From Streptomyces sp. NBC_00224 (GTDB taxonomy: Bacteria; Actinomycetota; Actinomycetes; Streptomycetales; Streptomycetaceae): 49,574 nt of DNA. Positions 9,104 through 17,550 of this stretch are shown in pieces; positions within the stretch are counted from its first letter, which is position 1, and each line of letters begins with the position of its first letter. Where the stretch lies: positions 1 to 49,574 of the forward strand of contig NZ_CP108108.1 of assembly GCF_041435195.1 (NCBI RefSeq), read 5' to 3'. The position numbers were made by a program, and so were the translations under genes. The notes beneath the pieces are model-generated. The model was given only the letters and a program-made list of their open reading frames with translations. It was not told the DNA's origin and made no database searches.

Positions 9104-9820
9104 ATGAGCCTGAGTGACGACCAGCCTCCCCAGCCAGCGACCGACCACAGGCCCGCACCGCAACCGCGTGCGCCAGCCCTCGCCGACTGCGACACCTTCG
9201 TCACCAACGTCCGTGCTGCCTGCGCCAGCCCCGGCACCCAGCAGGCGCTCCGCCGCGCGCTGGCCAAACCCGTGGACGAAGTACCTGCCCGCACTCACGC
9301 GGCGCTGCTGCGGGGCGGCCTGATCCCCGACTCGGCCCGCGGAGCCAAAAAGCGCGCCTACTACGCAGTGGCCGCCCTGATCGCCGCACGCCCACGCGCC
9401 GAGCGCCAGACCGACACTGACACCGCTGCGCCTGCAGACCTGGGGGAGCCGGCACACGAGCAGCCTGCGCAGCCGTCCGCCACCACCGAACCCGTGCCCA
9501 CTCCCGGCGCCCCGCCCACGGCGTGGGGGGCCAGCCTGGGGGCCAGCCTGGCCCAGGCCGTGACCCGGCACGGCCCGGAGGCCATCAAGGAAGACGGCGC
9601 CGAGGCGCGCCTGCACCTGATTGTGCGTCAGGACACCGACGGCCTGCACCGCATGCTGCCCGGCGTGCTGCGCCACCTCGGCTCCGCGGGCACACCGGTC
9701 GACTACGGCCGGCTCCTGCACGACCTGGGCCGCTGGCCCTACGCGCGGGAGGCGATCGCCACTCGATGGCTGGAGGACTACTACCGCACCCTGCGCCGCG
9801 CCCGCGAACCCCGGCCGTAA
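9104..9820 (+). CDS. cse2: Cascade small subunit Cse2 (Cas11e)
   Basis: 238 aa, rather long for the family (often 160-220) because of a Pro/Thr/Ala-rich insertion at about residues 100-140. Cse2 dimers stabilise the non-target DNA strand in the Cascade belly. Supporting sequence: an all-helical N-terminal part with ALRRALAKPVDEVPARTHAALL and a C-terminal part with RLHLIVRQDTDGLHRMLPGVLRHL followed by VDYGRLLHDLGRWP, the typical Cse2 ending. The ATG at 9104 was chosen because similarity begins soon after it. It sits between cse1 and cas7 in the expected order. Confidence 0.9.
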   Translation: MSLSDDQPPQPATDHRPAPQPRAPALADCDTFVTNVRAACASPGTQQALRRALAKPVDEVPARTHAALLRGGLIPDSARGAKKRAYYAVAALIAARPRAERQTDTDTAAPADLGEPAHEQPAQPSATTEPVPTPGAPPTAWGASLGASLAQAVTRHGPEAIKEDGAEARLHLIVRQDTDGLHRMLPGVLRHLGSAGTPVDYGRLLHDLGRWPYAREAIATRWLEDYYRTLRRAREPRP

Positions 9821-9871
9821 CCGTGCCCCGTCCCGCTGCATCTCACCACCGCACAGACTGAGGAACCCGCG

Positions 9872-11044
9872 ATGAGCACACACGACGCCCCCACGACAGC
9901 CCTGCCCGGCCTGGGCCGGCCGCGTTTCGTCGACATCCACATCCTGCAGACCCTGCCCTTCAGCAACGTCAACCGCGACGACCTCGGCTCACCCAAAACG
10001 GTCACCTTCGGCGGCACCACCCGCACCCGCGTCTCCAGCCAGGCGTGGAAGCGCCCCACCCGGCTGGCCGTGGAAGCACAGATCGGGCATCAGGCGCAGC
10101 GCACCCGGCGCCTGCCCGTGCAGATCGCCAAGATCCTCACAGCGCGGCAGTGGCCCACCGACCTCGCCGAGCTCGCCGGCGCCCAGATCATCCGCTCCAC
10201 CGACTCCAAACTCGGCCTGGACAACGGCGACCGGACCACCACATCCCTGCTCTTCCTGCCCGACACCGCCGCCGAGATCCTGGCCGGCATCGCCGAAAAG
10301 CACCGTGATCAGCTGGAAGCGGCCCTGGGAACCAAAGCGGCAGCCAAGCCCCTGCTCCCCAAGGACGACATCCACGAGGTCCTGCGCTCCCGCAACGGCT
10401 CGATCGCCCTCTTCGGCCGCATGCTCGCCGAAATCCCCGGCGCGGGCGTCGACGGAGCCGTCCAAGTCGCCCACGCCTTCACCACCCACAGCACCTCGGT
10501 CCAGGCCGACTTCTTCACCGCCGTCGACGACATCGACCAATGGGCCACCGACGCGGGCAGCGCCCACATGAACACCAGCGAATACAGCAGCGGTGTCTTC
10601 TACCGCTACGCCACCCTCGACCTCGACGACCTCACGCGCAATCTCGCCGACGCCGCTCTGGCCCGCACCCTGGCCACCGCCTTCGTCCATGCCTTCATCC
10701 ACAGCATGCCCAGCGCGAAGAAGACCTCCACCGCCCCGCACAGCATCCCCGACCTCGTCCACCTCGCCGTGCGCACGGACCGGCCCGTCTCACTGGCCTC
10801 GGCGTTCGAAAAGCCAGTCCAGGCCACTCGGGAAGGCTGGGGCCAGCCCTCCCGCGACGCCCTTGCCACCTACGCCAGCCGTCTGACACAGCTACTGGGA
10901 ACGACCGCCGTGGCTCACCACGCCCACGCAGGCATCAACGAGGATCCACTGACAGGACTGGGCACTCACGTGCAGTCCTACACCGAACTCGTCGACCAGG
11001 CCCTCGACGCCGCCTACGCCACCAGCGAAGACACGGCCTCATGA
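9872..11044 (+). CDS. cas7e: Cascade backbone subunit Cas7e (Cse4/CasC)
   Basis: 390 aa. Six copies of Cas7 normally form the filament that holds the crRNA guide. The N-terminus carries the family hallmark FVDIHILQTLPFSNVNRDD followed by TRVSSQAWKRPTRL. The middle contains the AEFFTAVDD-type segment (VQADFFTAVDDI) and NTSEYSSGVFYRYATLDLDDL, and the C-terminal part has SAKKTSTAPHSIPDLVHLAV, all characteristic of CasC. Its TGA overlaps the ATG of cas5 (ATGA), implying translational coupling. The preceding gap to cse2 is 51 nt. Confidence 0.96.
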   Translation: MSTHDAPTTALPGLGRPRFVDIHILQTLPFSNVNRDDLGSPKTVTFGGTTRTRVSSQAWKRPTRLAVEAQIGHQAQRTRRLPVQIAKILTARQWPTDLAELAGAQIIRSTDSKLGLDNGDRTTTSLLFLPDTAAEILAGIAEKHRDQLEAALGTKAAAKPLLPKDDIHEVLRSRNGSIALFGRMLAEIPGAGVDGAVQVAHAFTTHSTSVQADFFTAVDDIDQWATDAGSAHMNTSEYSSGVFYRYATLDLDDLTRNLADAALARTLATAFVHAFIHSMPSAKKTSTAPHSIPDLVHLAVRTDRPVSLASAFEKPVQATREGWGQPSRDALATYASRLTQLLGTTAVAHHAHAGINEDPLTGLGTHVQSYTELVDQALDAAYATSEDTAS

Positions 11045-11922
11045 GCGGGTTCCTGCTGCAACTGGGCGGCCCCCTGCAGGCATGGGGGGAACACAGCGCC
11101 TTCACCGACCGCGACACCGTCTCCCACCCCACCCGGTCCGGACTCATCGGCATGATCGCATCCGCCCTCGGCATCCCCCGCGCCCATGCCGTCGCCGATA
11201 CCCCAGCAGACAGCCAACTGCCCATCGCCTTCACCCGGCTGAGCCATCTGCGCTTCGTGGTGCGCTGCGACCGCCCCGGAACCCGCCTGCGCGACTTCCA
11301 CACCGTCGGAGGCGGCTACCCCGTCCACCGCACCGTCCCCACTGCCAAAGGCACCCGCAGGGCAGCCGCATTCGCCACCATCGTCTCCCAGCGCACCTAC
11401 CTGGCCGACGCCGTCTTCACCATCGCTGTCACCGCCCCAGGCGACCCGGACCTCGCCGCTGCCTGCGCCCGCGCGCTGAGCGCCCCGCACTGGCCACTCC
11501 ACCTCGGCCGCCGCTCCTGCCCGCCCAACCCCCAGCTGCTCCTGCGCAGCGACGTCCCCGACCCCGTCACCGAGTTGACCAAGGTGCCGCTGGCCCGCCC
11601 CGCCCCCGACGCCCGCCACGACACCACCGCCGGCCCCCCGCAAGGTCCTGCCACCGTCTCCGTACGGTTCACGGCAGACACCCCCCTGCCCCCCGGCCTC
11701 GCCCCCACCCTCACCACCAGATCGTCCACCACCACCCTCAACGACGATCCCGTACGCCTTCGCGTACACGACCGCGTCTACCGCAGCAGGCCCGCCTACT
11801 CTGCCCACTACCCTCTGCCCGCCACCTTGTGCCAGGGCTACGGCCTGGACTACCTCCAGGCCCTCATCACCTACCTGCACCCCGGCAACTCACCCGCACC
11901 GCACGAAACGAGCACCCCATGA
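11041..11922 (+). CDS. cas5e: Cascade subunit Cas5e (CasD)
   Basis: 293 aa. Cas5e caps the 5' handle of the crRNA and contacts Cse1. The N-terminus GFLLQLGGPLQAWGEHSAF and the following TRSGLIGMIASALGI are the RAMP-type signature of the family, with RLRDFHTVGGGYP further on. The C-terminal third (about 195-240) holds a Pro-rich stretch that is probably a lineage-specific loop before YRSRPAYSAHYP. The chosen start is the ATG overlapping the cas7 stop; a longer open frame upstream overlaps cas7 and is an artefact. The gene ends ATGA with cas6e. Confidence 0.95.
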   Translation: MSGFLLQLGGPLQAWGEHSAFTDRDTVSHPTRSGLIGMIASALGIPRAHAVADTPADSQLPIAFTRLSHLRFVVRCDRPGTRLRDFHTVGGGYPVHRTVPTAKGTRRAAAFATIVSQRTYLADAVFTIAVTAPGDPDLAAACARALSAPHWPLHLGRRSCPPNPQLLLRSDVPDPVTELTKVPLARPAPDARHDTTAGPPQGPATVSVRFTADTPLPPGLAPTLTTRSSTTTLNDDPVRLRVHDRVYRSRPAYSAHYPLPATLCQGYGLDYLQALITYLHPGNSPAPHETSTP

Positions 11923-12656
11923 CACCCACAGCACCCCCCGCCACCACCCAGGCCTGGCTCACCCACATCAGCCTCAACCCCGCCAGCCGCGCCGTCCAGT
12001 ACGACCTCGCGCACGCGGACGCGCTGCATCGCCGGGTCATGACGCTGCTGCCGCACCACCTCGGCGCCAGCCCGCGTGCCCACGCAGGGCTCCTCTTCCG
12101 CCTCGACACCGACGCCGCCCCCACCCTCCTCGTCCAAAGCCGCATCGCCCCCGACGCCAGCCGACTCCCGCACGGCTACGGACACACCCAAGTCCGCGAA
12201 ATGCACGCCCTCTTCAGCGCCCTGCGCCCCGGCCTGAGCGTCTGCTACCGCATCCTGGGCAACACCGTGCGCCGATGCGGCCGCAACAGCACCGCAGGCC
12301 GTTTCAAGCAAGCCATCGCCCTCCACGGCGACGACGCAGCCCAGTGGTGGAGCGAACGCGCCACCGCCGCCGGACTCACCCTGAACACCCTCCTCGCCGA
12401 ACCCGCCGAAACCCTCACCACCCGCCACCCCCAGAACACCACCCCCCACCCCAGCCGGCCGACAGCCCCGCTCCCCGCCACCACCGCACCACCACCCCAC
12501 AAGGTGGTGGTACCCCATCAGGCCACCCTCTTCCAGGGCACAGCCACCATCCACGACCCCCAAACGGCCCAGGAAGCCCTGCTGCACGGCATCGGCCGCA
12601 GCAAGTCCTACGGATGCGGACTCCTCAGCCTCGCCCCCCACCACCCTCACGGATGA
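11919..12656 (+). CDS. cas6e: CRISPR RNA endoribonuclease Cas6e (CasE)
   Basis: 245 aa. Cas6e cuts pre-crRNA at the base of the repeat hairpin and stays bound to the 3' handle. The sequence begins with a RAMP strand (WLTHISLNPASRAVQYDLAHADALHRRVM), where a conserved His in the family takes part in cleavage. It ends with the glycine-rich loop HGIGRSKSYGCGLLSLAP that identifies Cas6e. A low-complexity Pro/Thr linker lies at about 165-195. ATGA overlaps with cas5 upstream and cas1 downstream indicate one transcript. The palindromic repeat in all arrays fits its substrate preference. Confidence 0.94.
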   Translation: MTPTAPPATTQAWLTHISLNPASRAVQYDLAHADALHRRVMTLLPHHLGASPRAHAGLLFRLDTDAAPTLLVQSRIAPDASRLPHGYGHTQVREMHALFSALRPGLSVCYRILGNTVRRCGRNSTAGRFKQAIALHGDDAAQWWSERATAAGLTLNTLLAEPAETLTTRHPQNTTPHPSRPTAPLPATTAPPPHKVVVPHQATLFQGTATIHDPQTAQEALLHGIGRSKSYGCGLLSLAPHHPHG

Positions 12657-13730
12657 CACCGCACACCATGGCCAATTCCAACCCGCCACACGACCACACA
12701 ACGGCACGCCGCCGCATCGCCGCACCCACCCTCGCCATGCTGCCCCGCGTCGGCGACTCCCTCTCCTTTCTGTACGCGGACGTGGTCCGCATCGTCCAGG
12801 ACGACACCGGCGTCTGCGCCGAAACCACCACCGTGGAAGGCGAGACCACCCGCGTCTATCTGCCCACCGCAGCACTCTCCTGTGTACTCCTGGGTCCCGG
12901 AACCTCCATCACCCAGCCAGCACTGGCAACCTTCGCCCGCCACGGCACCACCGTGGTCTGCAGCGGTTCCGGCGGCGTCCGCTGCTACTCCACCACCACC
13001 TCCGACGCCCTCACCACCCGCTGGGCTCGAACACCAAGTCCACCAATGGTCCGATCCCGAACGCCGTCTGGACGTCGCCCGGAACATGTACCTCAAACGA
13101 TTCGACACCCCCGTCCCCGCCTCCACGCCCCTCAACACACTCCGCGGCCTGGAAGGACAGCGCGTCAAGACCCTCTACCGCCTCCTCGCCCAGCAGCACC
13201 GCATCGGCCGCTTCCGCCGCAACTACGACCCCGCCGCCTGGGACGACCAGGACCCCGTCAACCTGGCCCTGTCCTCCGCCAACACCTGCCTGTACGGCAT
13301 CGTGCACGCAGCCCTCGTCGCCCTCGGATGCTCACCCGCCCTCGGCTTCGTCCACCAAGGCAAGCAGCACGCCCTGGTGTACGACATCGCTGACCTGTAC
13401 AAAGCAGAACTCACCATCCCGCTCGCCTTCTCGCTGCATGACTCGCCCCACCCCGAAGCCATGGCCCGACGCAGCTTCCGCGAAGGACTGCGCCTGTACA
13501 AACTCCTGCCGAGAATCGTCGCCGACGTACAGTCACTCCTCGCTCCCGATGAAAGCCGCCCCGTCCCGGACGGCCACGAAGTTGACCTTGTCAATCTCTG
13601 GGATCCGGAAGCCGGTTCAGTTCCTGCAGGAGTCAACTATGCAAGGACCGCAGACGCATCGTTTGTTGCGTCTCCTGAACCCCCAGGAGCGTCGAACGAG
13701 CCGGACAGGCCGACAGGGGGATCACTGTGA
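12653..13730 (+). pseudogene. cas1: Integrase Cas1 (type I-E), split by a +1 frameshift
   Basis: Cas1 with Cas2 inserts new spacers. Translation starts at 12653 (ATGA overlap with cas6e) and gives a normal Cas1 N-terminus (RVGDSLSFLYADVVRI, FARHGTTVVCSGSGGVRCYS) up to TTRW. The conserved continuation (LEHQVHQWSDPERRLDVARN) lies in the next frame; the run GGG at 13023-13025 should be GG. All catalytic residues are downstream in the second frame: Glu of LEGQRVKTLY, His of GFVHQGKQH and Asp of VYDIADLYK. Read as is, the protein terminates out of frame at 13393 with unrelated residues. It is either a true inactivating insertion or a sequencing error; everything else is conserved, so the lesion is recent. 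Confidence 0.9.
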
Positions 13731-13791
13731 GTCCCGGTAGCTGGGCATCGGCAACAGCCCAACCTGTCCTGAGAGGGAAGGCGGCTGGACA

Positions 13792-14106
13792 GTGCCGAAC
13801 CTGACAGTCCTGTCCGCCACGGCGGTCCCCGACCATGTGCGCGGCGCGCTGACCCGTTGGATGATCGAACCCGCTCCAGGGCTCTATGTCGGAACGCTCT
13901 CCGCACGTGTGCGTGACGAGCTCTGGCGGGTCGTCAGCGCCTCCATCGGTGACGGAGCCGCTGTACTTGTTCATCCAGAGGCCAACGAGCAGGGGTTCAC
14001 GGTGCAGACAGCCGGCGAACGGCGCCGCGTCCCTGTAGATCTTGACGGACTCACACTGATCGCGTTCCGCCCGGAGGAGTGTCAAGAAATAGCAAACCGA
14101 GGGTAG
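13792..14106 (+). CDS. cas2: CRISPR-associated endoribonuclease-fold protein Cas2 (type I-E)
   Basis: 104 aa. Cas2 is the central dimer of the Cas1-Cas2 integration complex. The N-terminus LTVLSATAVPDHVRGALTRW and the motif GLYVGTLSARVRDELW are typical of Cas2e. The GTG start at 13792 has GAGAGGGA upstream. Unlike many I-E loci, where cas1 and cas2 overlap, 61 nt separate the two here. The last 28 nt of the coding region also form the left part of the array 4 leader. The gene is intact although its partner cas1 is frameshifted. Confidence 0.93.
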   Translation: MPNLTVLSATAVPDHVRGALTRWMIEPAPGLYVGTLSARVRDELWRVVSASIGDGAAVLVHPEANEQGFTVQTAGERRRVPVDLDGLTLIAFRPEECQEIANRG

Positions 14107-14124
14107 AAGCCCAGGTCGGCAAGG
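14079..14124 (+). promoter_or_regulatory. CRISPR leader of array 4, overlapping the end of cas2
   Basis: It contains GTCAAGAAATAGCAAACCG and CCAGGTCGGCAAGG adjoining the first repeat, matching the leaders of arrays 2 and 3. It starts within the last codons of cas2. Confidence 0.7.
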
Positions 14125-14458
14125 GTGGTCCCCGCGCAGGCGGGGGTGAACCGCAGCGTCACCGCGGCTCACCTCCCTTGGTGTCGTGGTCCCCGCGCAG
14201 GCGGGGGTGAACCGCACGGTCCGCACTACACGCGCAGCTCGACCGGGTGGTCCCCGCGCAGGCGGGGGTGAACCGCACTACATGGACGTGCTGGCCGACC
14301 TGGACCGGTGGTCCCCGCGCAGGCGGGGGTGAACCGGTGCGTTCGGACACGAACACGGGGTGGGAGTCGTGGTCCCCGCGCAGGCGGGGGTGAACCGTCG
14401 GCCTGTTCTCCGTGGGCCTGCGTGTGCGCGTGGTCCCCGCGCAGGCGGGGGTGAACCG
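14125..14458 (+). CRISPR. Type I-E CRISPR array 4 (6 repeats)
   Basis: Repeats of the GTGGTCCCC type begin at 14125, 14186, 14247, 14308, 14369 and 14430. All are perfect and every spacer is 32 nt. No decayed trailer copy follows, so the array may have been cut short; an in-register relic lies at 15881-15957. The orientation is the same as the cas operon and the leader is at 14079-14124. Confidence 0.97.
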
Positions 14459-14679
14459 GCGGCGGGCATCACCGTCGACGTCATCGTCGGGCCGCAGACC
14501 TGGCGTCTCATCGGCTGAACCCGCCGGATTGCGCCGCACTTGGCGCGGCGTGACGATGGAGGAAAGGGCCTGTTCCAGCGGCAGTCCGCTGCTTACCGGG
14601 TGTCGCGCCATGATCGCGGCGGACCGTCTGCTCCGAGCTTCCCCGAACCCCTGGACACGCAGGTCGGAGGACGACGGAC

Positions 14680-14883
14680 ATGGCGGAAGAAAAGCGCTTC
14701 ACCGTGCAGGTGAGCAAGAGGGGAGACCTCGGAGCCCCGAGCGACCCCCAGGACCGCAGGACGAACGTCACGGTGCGCCGACCGTACCGGACGGCTCAGG
14801 CCGCCGACGTGCTCGTCGAACGCGAGGGCCGCGAGGGCGTGCGTCCGGCTCCTGGCCGGGCCACGGAGTCCGGGAAAGGCTGA
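14680..14883 (+). CDS. Small hypothetical protein
   Basis: 67 aa, strongly charged, beginning with a short beta-like stretch (EEKRFTVQVSKRGD) followed by an Arg-rich, probably disordered tail. The ATG at 14680 has TCGGAGG at a good distance. It ends 20 nt before the next gene and the two may be co-transcribed. Function unknown. Confidence 0.5.
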   Translation: MAEEKRFTVQVSKRGDLGAPSDPQDRRTNVTVRRPYRTAQAADVLVEREGREGVRPAPGRATESGKG

Positions 14884-14903
14884 GGACCGGAGGGAGAGGC
14901 ACG

Positions 14904-15251
14904 ATGCTGCAGTATCTGAACCGGTGCCCGTTCGTGGTCTCGGTGGCCATCATGCGGTACACCCCCGGCTGCCCGGACGGCGGAGACTGGACGAAGGAAG
15001 GCTGGTTTAACATCCCACCGGGCGGCACCGCGATCCCGTACGGCGACGATCTGGACGACGTAAACGCCTGGTGGTGCGACTTCATCACGGGCGGTGGGCT
15101 GGTGTGGCCGGGCTCGGGGATCATCCGCGCCCTGCCGTTGCGGGCGTTCGACTGGTGCGAATGGACGGCCAGCAGCGACTCCTTCGACGCCGACATGTTC
15201 CTGTTCAACGTGGACGACAACGAGGACCAGATCTTCGCCATCGTCCCCTGA
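14904..15251 (+). CDS. Small protein resembling DUF1036
   Basis: 115 aa. The N-terminal YLNRCPFVVSVAIMRYTPGC and the following GWFNIPPGGTAIPYGDDL match the pattern of DUF1036-type proteins, in which a conserved Cys/Asn start is followed by a Trp-Pro-Gly-Gly turn. It is rich in Trp and Asp, with Cys at 9, 22, 54 and about 85, and no clear signal peptide. The ATG at 14904 has GGAGGGAGAGG upstream. The stop codon forms the first bases of a heptamer repeat tract. The assignment is from memory of the family and is moderate; function unknown. Confidence 0.55.
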   Translation: MLQYLNRCPFVVSVAIMRYTPGCPDGGDWTKEGWFNIPPGGTAIPYGDDLDDVNAWWCDFITGGGLVWPGSGIIRALPLRAFDWCEWTASSDSFDADMFLFNVDDNEDQIFAIVP

Positions 15252-15304
15252 GCCCTGAGCCCTGAGCCCTGAGCCCTGAGCCCTGAGCCCTGAGCCCTGA
15301 GCCA
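15249..15304. repeat. Heptamer tandem repeat TGAGCCC
   Basis: Seven perfect TGAGCCC units and one changed copy (TGAGCCA) follow one another. The first TGA is the stop codon of the preceding gene. The tract is typical of replication slippage, and length changes here would not alter the protein. Confidence 0.95.
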
Positions 15305-15379
15305 GGCGGTGCCGCGGTGCCGCGGGGTTTGGCATGCTGGGACGTCAGGGGCATTTAACCTTTGGGCAGTTGGCGTGAT

Positions 15380-15893
15380 CACGGCTTAGAGGCAATACCG
15401 GTGATTTAGGTTCTTTTGGTGCGCCTGCTTGTGGGTTTGGTTGGTGGCGCCAGGGTGACGGTGTGGGTGTTGGCGGTAGCCGTCGTCGACCCAGACGTTG
15501 CGCAGGGTGGGGTGGGCGGCGGCGACCTGGTCGAGCAGGCGGGTGCCGGCCGCCGAGTCCTGCACGCTGGCGGCGGTGACCACCACCGCCAGCAGCAGGC
15601 CGAGGGTGTCGGTCACGATGCTGCGCTTGCGGCCCACGATCTTCTTGCCCGCGGCGGTGCCCTGGCTCGTGGCGGGGACGCTGGTGGAGGTTTTGACGCT
15701 CTGTGCGTCGATCACGCAGGCTGAAGGCTCGGGTGCACGGCCCTCCTGTCGTCGTACCAACTCTCGCAGCAGGCCGTTGAGCTGGGCGAAGATGCCTTCC
15801 TTCTGCCACCTGACGAAATATCCGTAGACCGTCTGGTGGGGCGGGAAGTCGTGCGGGAGATAGGCCCACTGGCATCCGGTGCGGTCCACGCGC
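15380..15893 (-). pseudogene. IS5-type transposase remnant
   Basis: A minus-strand frame of about 167 aa reads RTGCQWAYLPHDFPPHQTVYGYF, then IDAQSVKTS, GKKIVGRKRSIVTDTLGLLL and VWVDDGYR: the N-terminal helix region plus the first two Asp motifs of IS5/IS427-type DDE transposases. The first 30 or so residues are missing. After DDGYRQ the sequence becomes unrelated (HPHRHPGATNQ), so the last acidic motif is lost. It is therefore inactive. Its 5' end abuts the CRISPR relic at 15881-15909. Confidence 0.85.
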
Positions 15894-15957
15894 AGGCGGG
15901 GGTGGCCCGGCCGAGGTCACCATCTTGGACTGGACGGTCACGTGGTCCCCGCGCAGG
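15881..15957 (+). CRISPR. CRISPR array relic (repeat, 32-nt spacer, half repeat)
   Basis: Bases 15881-15909 match the 29-nt repeat at 25 positions. A 32-nt spacer follows (15910-15941), then the first 16 bases of a perfect repeat (GTGGTCCCCGCGCAGG, 15942-15957), after which similarity stops. Spacing is exactly 61 nt. The left repeat touches the IS5-type remnant. Confidence 0.85.
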
Positions 15958-16335
15958 CCTGCTTACAGCTGCTGCAGCTGCGAGGGGGGATGTCCAACCA
16001 GTCGACTTGCTTGCCCGTTCGCGTGATGTCATGCCCGGCCATGGATTCCTCTGTGGTGAGGTCGGGTGTGCCTGTCCTGGTTTGCTGTGTTTGTGGTTCT
16101 CGGATCTGTGCGCGGTCGGCGGCTGTTTTTTGCTGGCCGGGGCGAGGGTGCTTCGGTCACGGTGTAGGTGTTGCCGGTGCACGTGTTTGCTCCGCTGTGT
16201 GTGATGTTGTCGGCGTGGCCGCGCGGTGAACACGGCTGTGGATTCCTGCCCGTTGAGGTTCGGTTTCGTGGTGTTGGTCGGTTGGGTGTGGGGTTTCCTG
16301 GCAGGTGTGAGTGGTGTGGGGTCTGCCGCACGATC
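15958..16335. other. Noncoding stretch between CRISPR relic and IS3 element
   Basis: About 380 nt, T/G-rich on the plus strand. The frames across it are low-complexity and no domain is recognised. It probably represents decayed DNA between insertions. Confidence 0.5.
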
Positions 16336-16387
16336 GGGTGACATCTGAACTGGCTTGCCCTGTGGGGCGGGTGGGAAGGATGTCGCT

Positions 16388-16696
16388 GTGCCCAAGCCTT
16401 ATCCGCAAGAGTTCCGCGAGGACGTCGTGCGGGTCGCGACGAACCGTGGCCCGGGCGTGACGGTCGAGCAGGTGGCCGCCGACTTCGGAGTGCATGCGAT
16501 GACGCTGTGGAAATGGATGCGTCGCGCGGACATCGACGACGGGACCAAGCCCGGAACGACCAGCCAGGACAACGCGGAACTACGGGAAGCACGTCGGCGG
16601 ATCAAGCTGCTGGAGCAGGAGAACGAGGTCCTGCGCCGGGCTGCGGCCTACCTGTCACAGGCACACCTGCCGGGAAAAGGATCTACCCGCTCGTGA
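16388..16696 (+). CDS. IS3-family transposase OrfA
   Basis: 102 aa. An N-terminal helix-turn-helix (PYPQEFREDVVRVA, VTVEQVAADFGVHAMTLWKW) binds the transposon ends, and a C-terminal leucine-zipper-like coil (LREARRRIKLLEQENEVLRRA) serves for multimerisation. The GTG start at 16388 is supported by the conserved VPKPYP beginning. It overlaps orfB by GTGA and contains a G-GGA-AAA slip sequence near its end. Confidence 0.9.
   Translation: MPKPYPQEFREDVVRVATNRGPGVTVEQVAADFGVHAMTLWKWMRRADIDDGTKPGTTSQDNAELREARRRIKLLEQENEVLRRAAAYLSQAHLPGKGSTRS
16672..16678 (+). promoter_or_regulatory. Putative -1 ribosomal frameshift site (orfA to orfB)
   Basis: GGGAAAA is read as G GGA AAA in the orfA frame. Slippage by -1 gives GGG AAA and enters the orfB frame (GKRIYPLVKE), producing the fused OrfAB transposase as known for IS3 elements. 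Confidence 0.6.
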
Positions 16697-17550
16697 AAGA
16701 GCTGGCCACGGGCGGAATTCCCGTCACGGTCACGTGCAGGGTTCTGAGACTTGCCCGCCAGCCCTACTACCGCTGGCTGGAGCGGCCGGTGACCGAGGCC
16801 GAGTTCGAGCAGGCCGCACGCGCGAACGCGTTGTTCGACGCTCACCGCGAGGATCCGGAGTTCGGCTACCGATTCCTGGCCGACGAAGCCCGCAGCGTGG
16901 GATCCGGCATGGCCGACCGGACCGCATGGCGGATCTGCCGGGACAACAACTGGTGGAGCGTGTTCGGCAAGAAGCGCGGCAGAAACAAGAAGGCCGGCCC
17001 GCCGGTGCACGACGACCTCGTCCGCCGTGACTTCACCGCGACCGGACCCAACCGGTTGTGGCTCACCGATATCACCGAACACGCCACCCGCGAAGGGAAG
17101 TTGTATCTCTGCGCGGTCAAGGACGTCTTCAGCAAGAGGATCGTGGGCTACTCGATCGATGAGCGGATGAAGTCCCGCCTGGCCGTCACAGCCCTCAACA
17201 ACGCTGTCGCCCGGCGTGGACACGTCGACGGGTGCATTCTGCACAGCGATCGCGGGTCGCAGTTCCGGTCACGGAAGTTCGTCCGGGCCCTCGACCGGCA
17301 CGGGATCGTCGGCTCGATAGGGAGGGTCGGGGCGGCAGGCGACAACGCGGCCATGGAGTCCTTCTTCAGCCTGCTACAGAAGAACGTCCTCGACCGCCGA
17401 TCGTGGGCCACCCGCGAGGAACTGCGGATCGCGATCGTGACCTGGATCGAGAGGACCTACCACCGGCGCCGCAGACAAGCCTCGCTCGGCCGGCTGACCC
17501 CCGTCGAATTCGAGACCGTCATGACCCCACCGGCCCTTCAGGCCGCGTGA
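16693..17550 (+). CDS. IS3-family transposase OrfB (DDE integrase domain)
   Basis: 285 aa from the GTG overlapping the orfA stop; the in-frame part upstream of it is reached by frameshifting. The rve-type catalytic core shows the three acidic motifs: LWLTDITEH (Asp), LHSDRGSQF (Asp) and NAAMESFFSLLQK (Glu), followed by the usual RRRQASLGRLTPVEFE ending. The N-terminal part PYYRWLERPVTEAE is the HTH_21-type region. The protein looks complete, so the element may still be active. Confidence 0.93.
   Translation: MKELATGGIPVTVTCRVLRLARQPYYRWLERPVTEAEFEQAARANALFDAHREDPEFGYRFLADEARSVGSGMADRTAWRICRDNNWWSVFGKKRGRNKKAGPPVHDDLVRRDFTATGPNRLWLTDITEHATREGKLYLCAVKDVFSKRIVGYSIDERMKSRLAVTALNNAVARRGHVDGCILHSDRGSQFRSRKFVRALDRHGIVGSIGRVGAAGDNAAMESFFSLLQKNVLDRRSWATREELRIAIVTWIERTYHRRRRQASLGRLTPVEFETVMTPPALQAA

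Noticed and set aside
7763..9940. 725-codon minus-strand frame opposite cse1-cse2
   Set aside because: Antisense shadow; Gly/Arg/Val-rich and without motifs, while the plus strand encodes recognised Cascade subunits.
11082..11918. Plus-strand frame upstream of cas6e overlapping cas5
   Set aside because: It is the cas6e frame extended upstream; the His/Pro/Arg-rich translation is out of frame with the conserved Cas5e protein.
14459..14517. Possible seventh repeat of array 4 near 14491 (ending GCTGAACCCG)
   Set aside because: Only the last bases resemble the repeat; the hairpin core is absent, so it was not counted.
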